Shown here: piece by piece, positions 1 through 6,245 of the stretch
How the letters are laid out: each line of letters starts with the position of its first letter
Position numbering within the stretch: position 1 is the first letter of the stretch
Assembly (NCBI GenBank): GCA_947176655.1
Contig: CAMWRK010000115.1
Location: forward strand, 1 to 6,957
Direction of reading: 5' to 3'
Origin: an uncultured Prevotellaceae bacterium
GTDB taxonomy: Bacteria > Bacteroidota > Bacteroidia > Bacteroidales > Bacteroidaceae
Length of the DNA stretch: 6,957 nt
Notes under the pieces: model-generated
Seen by the model: only the letters and a program-made list of their open reading frames with translations
Told to the model about the DNA's origin: nothing
Databases searched by the model: none
Position numbers and translations under genes: made by a program

Positions 1-91
1 CTGCAACACCCGCCGTGGCTATACGGACGGCTGAAGCAGAGGCATGCCCCAGTTTGTCTCCCACATATAATCTCCTTGCAATGAAAAGCAT
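1..91 (-). CDS. FtsX/LolC-E-like ABC transporter permease, N-terminal fragment
   Basis: Partial gene: only the first 30 codons are present, and the frame runs off the left edge. The peptide opens MLFIARRLYVGDKLG and continues with SAVRIATAGVA. This resembles the start of Bacteroidetes LolC/LolE-type permeases, in which a short cytoplasmic 'xLFIARRLY' segment and an 'AVRIAxAGVA' stretch lead into the first membrane helix. Known members of the family sit in the inner membrane and work with a LolD-type ATPase, moving lipoproteins or other envelope substrates; the substrate here cannot be told. The ATG at 91 is chosen because AGAAAGG lies 7 bases upstream, a fair ribosome binding site and the best seen in the window. 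The upstream ATG at 116 is in another frame. The gap to the preceding aminotransferase stop is 27 bases on the same strand, so one transcript is likely. The family call rests on 30 residues and is therefore moderate. Confidence 0.6.
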   Translation of the reverse strand, partial: MLFIARRLYVGDKLGHASASAVRIATAGVA

Positions 92-118
92 GATGATACC
101 TTTCTGTTACCGGCATTC

Positions 119-1318
119 TTACTCTACACGCCCCGGATAGGCTTCAAGAGCTTTACTCAGGACCAAAAGTGCACGCACGAGATCATCTTTCTTCAGGACA
201 TAAGCAAGACGCACCTGATTGCGGCCTGCCCCCGGAGTGGTATAAAAACCAGAGGCTGGAGCCATCATTACCGTCTCTCCCTCCCATTGAAATTCCTTCA
301 GGCACCATGCACAGAACTTATCTGCATCGTCAACGGGCAGTTTCGCTACCGTATAGAAAGCTCCCATAGGTATCGGGCTATATACTCCAGGGATACGGTT
401 CAGTCCGTCAATAAGGCACTTGCGGCGTTCCACATACTCGTCATATACTTCGCGGCTATACTCCCCTGGCTCGTCCAGTGAAGCCTCGGCGGCAATCTGT
501 CCGACAAGCGGCGGACTAAGACGCGCCTGGCAGAACTTCATCACGGCTTTGCGCACCTCCGGATTTTTGGTAATGAGAGCACCTATTCTGATACCGCATT
601 CCGAATACCGCTTGGATACGGAATCTATGAGCACGACATTATTTTCTATGCCCTCCAAATGACAAGCCGATATATATGGAGAACCAGTATAAATGAACTC
701 TCTGTACACCTCGTCGGAGAACAGGTACAGGTCATACTTCTTCACGAGATCGCGTATCTGGTTCATCTCACGGCGCGTATACAGATAGCCAGTCGGATTA
801 TTGGGATTACAGATAAGTATGGCACGGGTATGTTCGTTTATAAGTTCCTCGAACTTTTCAACCTTAGGCAAAGAAAATCCCTCCTCAATAGTAGTCGAGA
901 TTGTACGAATGCGTGCACCAGCCGAAATAGCGAAAGCCATATAATTGGCGTAGGCCGGTTCCGGCACAATTATTTCGTCACCGGGATTCAGACACGCCAG
1001 AAAAGAGAACAACACTGCCTCCGAACCTCCGCTTGTGATAATTATATCATCGGCAGTGAGTTTTATATTATATGATGCATAATACTCGACCAGTTTGTTT
1101 CGATAACTGAGATAGCCCTGAGAAGGACTATATTCAAGTATCTTTCGGTCTATGTTGCGTATCGCATCAAGTGCTGATTGTGGTGTTGGCAAATCTGGCT
1201 GACCGATATTCAGATGATAGACATGAATACCGCGCTTTTTGGCATCATCTGCCAAAGGAGCAAGTTTCCGTATTGGTGATTCGGGCATTTCCTGTCCGCG
1301 AACTGATATTTGTGGCAT
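119..1318 (-). CDS. PLP-dependent class I/II aminotransferase (aspartate aminotransferase-like)
   Basis: A 399-residue fold-type I aminotransferase that moves an amino group between an amino acid and a 2-oxoacid using pyridoxal phosphate, expected in the cytoplasm. Visible landmarks, in order: NIGQPD at 37-42 (substrate side); TSGGSE at 95-100 (phosphate-binding turn); NPNNPTG at 171-177 with the cofactor-binding Asn174; DEVY at 202-205, whose Asp pairs with the pyridine nitrogen and whose Tyr contacts its hydroxyl; SVSK at 233-236 with Lys236 as the Schiff-base lysine; and Arg370 in RNQVR, the usual carboxylate-binding arginine. All key residues are present and the length is normal, so the enzyme should be active. 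Substrate is not decided by sequence; aspartate is only the family default. The ATG at 1318 has an AT-rich leader without a clear Shine-Dalgarno site, as is common in Bacteroidetes. The stop lies 27 bases before the permease start. Confidence 0.93.
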   Translation of the reverse strand: MPQISVRGQEMPESPIRKLAPLADDAKKRGIHVYHLNIGQPDLPTPQSALDAIRNIDRKILEYSPSQGYLSYRNKLVEYYASYNIKLTADDIIITSGGSEAVLFSFLACLNPGDEIIVPEPAYANYMAFAISAGARIRTISTTIEEGFSLPKVEKFEELINEHTRAILICNPNNPTGYLYTRREMNQIRDLVKKYDLYLFSDEVYREFIYTGSPYISACHLEGIENNVVLIDSVSKRYSECGIRIGALITKNPEVRKAVMKFCQARLSPPLVGQIAAEASLDEPGEYSREVYDEYVERRKCLIDGLNRIPGVYSPIPMGAFYTVAKLPVDDADKFCAWCLKEFQWEGETVMMAPASGFYTTPGAGRNQVRLAYVLKKDDLVRALLVLSKALEAYPGRVE

Positions 1319-1412
1319 AAATGTTGAACGTAATTAATGTTTAGTGTAATCTTTACTTTGAATCAGAATCGCTATATGTGAACCAATATATTTTATTGCA
1401 TATAAGATTCTA
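1319..1412. other. AT-rich intergenic gap, no confident signal
   Basis: These 94 bases separate the membrane-protein stop (TAG at 1413-1415) from the aminotransferase start. The stretch is AT-rich and could hold a promoter for the aminotransferase, but no exact TAnnTTTG with a correctly placed TTTG was found on the minus strand. A 6-base inverted match (AGAATC / GATTCT) about 36 bases apart is too weak to call a terminator. Confidence 0.4.
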
Positions 1413-2633
1413 CTAATGAAACCAAGAGCCAATGAAATAGTAATTCCAATATGTACCATGATACTTCTCTGTACAAGCCTTGTACTGATGTTCACGGGTC
1501 TCTGCATTATGACAACGCAGATTCATGTAATCATTATATAGGCTGTCCATGTATCTGTCCTCATGCAAATGCTTTCCGTCAAGTTCATCGTTATAATACA
1601 GAACCATTGCTTCGCGATAATGCGTAGGCATGTTCTCGTCGACGGTATAGTATTCAGGCAATACCTCGGCAAAGCGCAAGAGGTTCCGGTCAAGAAGCAG
1701 AGCACACAGGTAATAATCAACCAAAGGCCTTGCACGCAGACTGTCGGCACGTGTAGCTGCCGAATCTGACAGAAAATCCATTCTCCTTGCGAGAGCTTTC
1801 TCCAGAAAAGCGGTGGCATTACAATGAATACCTTTAGGTACGGCCTGCAATTGACTATAGACCAACGTCGGAACATGATATAGACGGGCGGATGGTAGCG
1901 TATCCGGCAACAGATTGTCACTACCAAACAGACAAGGATCAAGGAACAACTTATATGCAAGTTCTCCACGTCTGCTCAAAGCATACGCACGCAGTGAGGT
2001 TACGGTATTGTTCATCGCGGTCTCGCTGAGATGGTATCTGTCAATAAGGGAATAGTCGCCACGGTGAACTGAACACGCCAAAGCCAACTGTTTATGCAGT
2101 TGACGGTCAGTATTGGTTATGAACATACAGGACATCATACCGAAACACGAGATAAGGACATTCACTCCAAGATAATTGAACACCGGAGCATGCTCACCTC
2201 GATCCTCGTGGTAAATATGGCTAAACAATATGGCTAACGCGGAGACAACGATAAAGAACAAGAATGAAAACAAAGGGATTTCGTTTTCCAAAGACATTGC
2301 GGATGATGGAGAAATCCCGGTCATAAGCCCAAGCACGATATAGGACGGCCACACGGCCAATGCCTTGAAACGCAGAGGAAAATGCATCAGCCACAACAGG
2401 ATAAGAGCCGGTATGGAGCACAACAACGTTCCAAGTATCGCACTTACCCACAATGTAGAGTACTCCGGCACAACAGGATAATCCACAGCTCCTGAGCCAA
2501 TATAGTTAGACAAGGCAACGATATGCACCTGATGCCTCATAAACATGACGAGGGAATAGGACACAAAGAGCAACATGCACGCTACTGTAAGAAAACGTGC
2601 CGCAAGCTGCGTACTCTTATAATGGTACTTCAT
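1413..2633 (-). CDS. Uncharacterised multi-pass membrane protein, DUF6057-like
   Basis: Function not known. From the Met at 2633 the protein has 406 residues. Five hydrophobic segments are visible at about 11-32, 60-83, 90-106, 120-139 and 153-173, followed by a hydrophilic region of about 230 residues rich in Leu, Tyr and Arg. That region looks helical and perhaps TPR-like: LRAYALSRRGELAYKLF near 214-230, MPTHYREAMVLYY at 335-347, and an aromatic end TYWNYYFIGSWFH. This layout and these phrases recall Bacteroidales proteins grouped as DUF6057, though it seems shorter than the usual member. That is recall, not a search. The frame is open up to an ATG at 2729, adding 32 residues. I prefer 2633 because a normal positively charged lead (MKYHYKST) comes just before the first helix, while the extra 32 residues are Cys/Arg-rich and featureless. 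It follows glgB on the same strand by 49 to 145 bases, depending on the start. Confidence 0.75.
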   Translation of the reverse strand: MKYHYKSTQLAARFLTVACMLLFVSYSLVMFMRHQVHIVALSNYIGSGAVDYPVVPEYSTLWVSAILGTLLCSIPALILLWLMHFPLRFKALAVWPSYIVLGLMTGISPSSAMSLENEIPLFSFLFFIVVSALAILFSHIYHEDRGEHAPVFNYLGVNVLISCFGMMSCMFITNTDRQLHKQLALACSVHRGDYSLIDRYHLSETAMNNTVTSLRAYALSRRGELAYKLFLDPCLFGSDNLLPDTLPSARLYHVPTLVYSQLQAVPKGIHCNATAFLEKALARRMDFLSDSAATRADSLRARPLVDYYLCALLLDRNLLRFAEVLPEYYTVDENMPTHYREAMVLYYNDELDGKHLHEDRYMDSLYNDYMNLRCHNAETREHQYKACTEKYHGTYWNYYFIGSWFH

Positions 2634-2731
2634 CTCTGTCTGCCGTTGGTACTTATGCCAACTTTCTATTGCACAATATCCACACGGCTCTACCCTGCTT
2701 ACCAGAGCAGCTCCCGTGCGGATATACATTA

Positions 2732-2747
2732 ATAATATATATATTAT
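2732..2747. repeat. Perfect 16-base AT palindrome
   Basis: ATAATATATATATTAT reads the same on both strands. It lies between the glgB stop (2779) and the longest possible start of the membrane protein (2729). It could be part of an AT-rich promoter or leader for the membrane protein, which would fit translation from 2633. It could equally be a chance product of AT-rich DNA. No exact Bacteroidetes -7 box overlaps it and no U-run follows, so neither promoter nor terminator is claimed. Confidence 0.4.
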
Positions 2748-2778
2748 CTTCTCGCCTAAATCCGGTTCATCACCAAAC

Positions 2779-4935
2779 TCACTCCTTGAGCATTCTCAAG
2801 ACACAGGCACTGCGAGCCGGAAGATAAAGTTTGAGCCACCCTTTACCGTCCTTGGCCAACTCACGGTCATAGATGGTCAGATGCTTAAGTGTATCGTCGT
2901 TGAAACCCTTGCCACCGAACTTTACATCATCCGTATTGAGCAGGTACTGGTACGTGCCGGCCTTGACCATAAAGCCATAATCGGTATAGCTGCGGAAAGG
3001 ACTGAAGTTAAAGAAGAAGAGTAATTCACCACGCTGGAATGCAAACACCTGGTCACCATCATTATGCCATATCTCGGCGACACTGGTCTTCTGCATATCC
3101 TTCTCGCTCTTTATGACTCTAAGCATGGCACCGTCAAAGTCGCCCAACAAATGGTAACAAAGTTCCCTATTATCCACCAAGCTCCACTGGCGACGCGCAT
3201 AATGATGACTCCAGCCATTTCCTTCCCTTGGGAAATCTATCCACTCGGGATGCCCGAACTCATTACCCATAAAGTTCAGATAACCGCCATTCATTGTTCC
3301 GCATGTAAGCAGACGTATCATCTTGTGCAAAGCTATACCTCGCTCAGCCGTAAAGTTCTCGTCTCCTTTCTTGAAGTGCCAGTACATGTCAGAGTCCACA
3401 AGACGGAAAATTATGGTCTTATCGCCAACAAGAGCCTGATCGTGACTTTCACAATAGCTGATAGTCTTCTCGTCGGAACGGCGGTTTGTTGTCTCCCACA
3501 ACATACTGCTCGGCTTCCAGTCTTCATCGCGCAATTCCTTGATTATCTTAATCCAATAATCAGGTATATTCATGGCCATGCGGTAGTTGAAACCATATCC
3601 TCCTGCCTCAAACGATGCAGCCAGACCAGGCATGCCGCTTACTTCTTCCGCAATGGTAATTGCTTTGCGGTTTATCTGATGAATCAGACAATTGGCAAGA
3701 GTCAGATAAACAATGGCATTATCATCCTGCGTACCGTTATAGTAGTCGCCATAGCCATTGAAAGTCTGACCGAGACCATGACTATAGTATAGCATCGATG
3801 TGACACCGTCGAATCGGAAACCATCGAAATGGAATTCATCCATCCAATACTTGCAGTTACTCAGCAGGAAGTGGAGAACCTCGTTCTTGCCGTAATCGAA
3901 ACAGAGGCTGTCCCATGCCGGATGTTCACGACGCTCTCCCTGGTAGAAATACTGACACGGATCACCAGCAAGATTGCCGAGTCCCTCGACCTCATTCTTA
4001 ACCGCATGGCTATGCACGATATCCATAATGACGGCAATGCCCATACCATGAGCATCGTCAATAAGAGCCTTCAGTTCCTCCGGTGTGCCGAAGCGGCTGC
4101 TTGCAGCAAAGAAATTACTTACATGATAACCGAAACTTCCATAATATGGATGTTCCTGAATGGCCATTATCTGAATACAGTTGTATCCGGCTTTGTATAT
4201 ACGAGGCAATACGTTCAGGCGAAACTCTTCATACGTTCCGACCCTTTCCGCCTCCTGCCCCATGCCAATGTGGCACTCATATATAAGCAACGGGCTTGTA
4301 TTGGGCTTGAACTTAACATTCTTCCATTCATATTTTTGCTCCGGTTCCCAAACCTGAGCTGAGAATACCTTGGTCTGCTCGTCCTGAACCACACGACGTG
4401 CCCATGCCGGGATACGTTCACCGCTACCGGTTTCCCAGTGCACGCTCATCTTGTACAAGTCGCCGTGTTTAAGAGCCTTTTCTGGCAATACAAGCTCCCA
4501 ATTGCCTGTATCGCCAACTTTACTGAACGCATAGTGTCCTTCCTCTTTCCAACCATTGAAATCACCGATAAGATAAATGGCTGTTGCATTTGGAGCCCAC
4601 TCGCGTATAATCCAGTTCTTGCCATCCTTGTGCAGTCCGAAATACAGATAGCCTGTAGCAAATTCCGAGAGAGTCTTCGCACCGTTGTCTGTCAGTTCCG
4701 CGATTTTGTCAAGAGCCGACTGATGACGACCGTTTATAGCATCTGCATACTCTGCCAGATACTTGTCGTTTCTGATTAACCGCAACACAGCCGGAACCTT
4801 TTTGGTTTCCGGAGCAACCGTCGTCATTGTAATTGTGTTCCTGGTGCTTTTTGCTTCAGCCGTAGTCTTTGTGGCAACAGCTGCATTCTTCATGGTTTTG
4901 GACGCCTTTGGAGCATCGGTTCTCTTGGTTGCCAT
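2779..4935 (-). CDS. glgB: 1,4-alpha-glucan branching enzyme (GH13), long N-terminal tail
   Basis: Makes alpha-1,6 branches in glycogen by cutting an alpha-1,4 chain and re-attaching it; cytoplasmic; 718 residues. Residues about 95-205 form the N-terminal CBM48-like beta domain (REWAPNATAIYLIGDFNGW at 111-129). The GH13 barrel follows: YECHIG at 219-224; region I MDIVHSH at 304-310; region II DGFRFDG at 371-377 with nucleophile Asp376; region III IAEEVSG at 428-434 with acid/base Glu430; region IV CESHDQ at 495-500 with Asp499. The all-beta C-terminal domain runs from about 600 to the end. All catalytic residues are present. The GMPG after region III and the ECHIGM start of the barrel match the eukaryote-like branching enzymes found in Bacteroidetes, rather than E. 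coli GlgB. Odd point: residues 1-47 are Ala/Lys/Thr-rich and appear to be an extension, since the family-like part starts near VLRLIRNDKYL at 50-60. Met15 or Met37 could be alternative starts. The gene begins 48 bases after the MORN gene stop on the same strand. Confidence 0.95.
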   Translation of the reverse strand: MATKRTDAPKASKTMKNAAVATKTTAEAKSTRNTITMTTVAPETKKVPAVLRLIRNDKYLAEYADAINGRHQSALDKIAELTDNGAKTLSEFATGYLYFGLHKDGKNWIIREWAPNATAIYLIGDFNGWKEEGHYAFSKVGDTGNWELVLPEKALKHGDLYKMSVHWETGSGERIPAWARRVVQDEQTKVFSAQVWEPEQKYEWKNVKFKPNTSPLLIYECHIGMGQEAERVGTYEEFRLNVLPRIYKAGYNCIQIMAIQEHPYYGSFGYHVSNFFAASSRFGTPEELKALIDDAHGMGIAVIMDIVHSHAVKNEVEGLGNLAGDPCQYFYQGERREHPAWDSLCFDYGKNEVLHFLLSNCKYWMDEFHFDGFRFDGVTSMLYYSHGLGQTFNGYGDYYNGTQDDNAIVYLTLANCLIHQINRKAITIAEEVSGMPGLAASFEAGGYGFNYRMAMNIPDYWIKIIKELRDEDWKPSSMLWETTNRRSDEKTISYCESHDQALVGDKTIIFRLVDSDMYWHFKKGDENFTAERGIALHKMIRLLTCGTMNGGYLNFMGNEFGHPEWIDFPREGNGWSHHYARRQWSLVDNRELCYHLLGDFDGAMLRVIKSEKDMQKTSVAEIWHNDGDQVFAFQRGELLFFFNFSPFRSYTDYGFMVKAGTYQYLLNTDDVKFGGKGFNDDTLKHLTIYDRELAKDGKGWLKLYLPARSACVLRMLKE

Positions 4936-4983
4936 ATATGCAAATTTTAAATAGATACTTTCTTAGAGTGTACTTACAGCACA

Positions 4984-6048
4984 TCAGCAGACGACTTTCT
5001 CTCCGGCACGGAATTCTCCTTCGTAGCGATTGCCATCTTTGTCCTCAAGGATGCCGTATCCGTCCTTCAGCCCAGCCCGGAAATGCCCCTTGTATGTAGT
5101 CCCGTCACTTTGTCTCAGTATGCCTTCTCCCTCCATGACTCCGTCAACCCAGTCACCGTCATATACATCTCCGCTGGCTGATGTATATTTACCTTTGCCG
5201 TGCTGGCGGTTATGTTTCCAGTCACCGATGTATACGGCACCGCTGTTCCAGGTAAATGTACCGTAACCGTTTTGGTCACCATCCAGGAAATTACCGACAT
5301 ACTTATCACCGTTACTGAAAGTGAAAATGCCCTCTCCGGTACGTTGACCGTTGACATAGGCACCCTCATAGACATTCCCGTCGGCAAAAGTGTATATGCC
5401 GCTCCCGTGCTGCTCATCATTATGCCATTCGCCGACATACCTGTCTCCGGTTGAGTATACGAAAGTCCCATGACCTGATTTCATATTCTCTGCCCATCCG
5501 CCTTCGTAGCGGTTACCGTCGCCCCAGTCAAAAACGCCTTCTCCGTCCTTCATGTCATTCTTCCAGGTGCCGACATAAGAAGCTCCGTTGCTGTACGTGT
5601 ATGTTCCCTTGCCCTCGCGCATGTCGTTCACCCAATTGCCGACATAGACGTCTCCGTTGTAGTAATACATCGTACCATTGCCGTGCTGATAATCGCGAAA
5701 CCACAGTCCCTCGTACCGATTGTTGTTGATAAAATAATACGTACCGATGCCGTGCTGCTGATCCTGATACCAGTCGCCGACATACTTTTCTCCATCGGCA
5801 AATTCATAAGTACCCTGACCGTGGCGTTTGCCTTTTACATACATACCCTCATGACGGTCGCCGTTTTTGAAACGCGTAACCCCGTGTCCGTATGGTTTTC
5901 CTCTGACAATCTCGCCCTGATAAACTCCCCCGTTGGGAAACTCATAAGAACCTATCCGAATTTCCTGTGCGGAAGAACCGGCTACGGCCCCAAAAAACAA
6001 AATTGCCGTTGTAAGTATGTAGCGTATAAAAAAAATATTGTGCTGCAA
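4984..6048 (-). CDS. Exported MORN-repeat protein, probable TTG start
   Basis: From the TTG at 6048 the protein has 354 residues. The start reads (M)QHNIFFIRYILTTAILFF, then GAVAGSSA followed by QE: a charged lead, a hydrophobic core and a small-residue signal peptidase I site at about 27/28. There is no lipobox Cys, so a periplasmic or secreted location is expected. From residue 40 to the end it is an unbroken MORN array: 13 repeats of exactly 23 residues (pattern GxxYxGxWxxxxxHGxGxYxxxx) and a terminal 16-residue partial copy ending VVC. No other domain is present. MORN repeats elsewhere act as scaffolds or bind lipids or partner proteins; no function can be given here. The frame is open to an ATG at 6138, but that lies upstream of the likely promoter at 6075-6107, and no ATG in any frame lies between that promoter and the signal peptide. 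Hence the TTG is preferred, without a strong ribosome binding site. PBP1A lies upstream and glgB 48 bases downstream. Confidence 0.88.
   Translation of the reverse strand: MQHNIFFIRYILTTAILFFGAVAGSSAQEIRIGSYEFPNGGVYQGEIVRGKPYGHGVTRFKNGDRHEGMYVKGKRHGQGTYEFADGEKYVGDWYQDQQHGIGTYYFINNNRYEGLWFRDYQHGNGTMYYYNGDVYVGNWVNDMREGKGTYTYSNGASYVGTWKNDMKDGEGVFDWGDGNRYEGGWAENMKSGHGTFVYSTGDRYVGEWHNDEQHGSGIYTFADGNVYEGAYVNGQRTGEGIFTFSNGDKYVGNFLDGDQNGYGTFTWNSGAVYIGDWKHNRQHGKGKYTSASGDVYDGDWVDGVMEGEGILRQSDGTTYKGHFRAGLKDGYGILEDKDGNRYEGEFRAGEKVVC
4987..5931 (-). repeat. MORN tandem array, 69-base period, 13.7 copies
   Basis: The coding part holds 13 full 69-base units and a final 48-base partial unit, with no insertion or deletion in the register. 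At protein level each unit carries GxxYxG near its start and GxG near its middle. At DNA level the units are well diverged, so this is an old array rather than a recent minisatellite expansion. A short word, ccgtgctg on the plus strand (encoding Gln-His-Gly), recurs four times, in units 3, 4, 8 and 11. Unit 4 begins Asn instead of Gly, and unit 2 has His for the usual Tyr. Confidence 0.93.
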
Positions 6049-6074
6049 AGTGTTCTTTATTATCTGTTTGCAGA

Positions 6075-6107
6075 CAAAGATATGGAAAATAAATGATTTT
6101 CCCCAAA
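6075..6107 (-). promoter_or_regulatory. Bacteroidetes-type promoter for the MORN gene
   Basis: On the minus strand, TATCTTTG (6082-6075) matches the Bacteroidetes -7 box TAnnTTTG exactly. TTTG (6107-6104) lies 21 bases upstream, about where the -33 element is expected. Transcription would begin near 6068, giving a leader of roughly 20 bases to the TTG at 6048. This places the upstream in-frame ATG (6138) outside the transcript. The promoter is inferred from consensus only. Confidence 0.6.
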
Positions 6108-6178
6108 CATTTTGTGCCTTTTTGCCTATTTTGCACATTTTTAACCGGAAAGAGGCTCTGCTGCATATACAAGAGACC

Positions 6179-6210
6179 CGACAGAAATGCGTTCATCTGC
6201 ATTTCTGCCG
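6179..6210 (-). terminator. Hairpin after the PBP gene, possible terminator
   Basis: An inverted repeat of 12 bases (6199-6210 and 6179-6190) around an 8-base loop lies 35 bases past the PBP stop codon. In minus-strand RNA all 12 positions pair, one of them as G-U. In plus-strand RNA that position becomes an A-C mismatch, so the structure suits the minus-strand transcript. No U-run follows, so a classic intrinsic terminator is not shown; it may instead be a 3'-end-stabilising structure. Confidence 0.5.
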
Positions 6211-6245
6211 AGCCCCAATAGATAGTTACACGCAACTTTGTCACG

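Noticed and set aside
659..1075. Plus-strand 138-residue frame opposite the aminotransferase
   Set aside because: Antisense to a gene with every catalytic motif intact; the translated product has no recognisable features.
2785..2800. Small hairpin (6-base stem, 4-base loop) at the end of glgB
   Set aside because: The stem is short, lies inside the last coding codons and has no U-run after it, so a terminator call is not supported.
3064..4362. Two long plus-strand open frames (3064-3792 and 3829-4362) in the same frame, opposite glgB
   Set aside because: They lie wholly antisense to a well-supported enzyme and show no recognisable domain. They are explained by the codon use of glgB on the other strand.
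4936..4983. Promoter for glgB in the AT-rich 48-base gap
   Set aside because: TTTAAAATTTG is close to the -7 box but has one base too many in the spacer, and no properly spaced TTTG was found upstream.
6049..6138. The 30 extra codons upstream of TTG 6048 as real protein sequence
   Set aside because: They overlap a good promoter match and would put a long polar lead before the signal peptide. The shorter start fits better, though this is not proven.
5942..6244. Minus-strand 100-residue frame starting at GTG just after the PBP stop
   Set aside because: It runs across the hairpin, the promoter and the MORN signal peptide in another frame, has no recognisable motif, and overlaps the better-supported gene.
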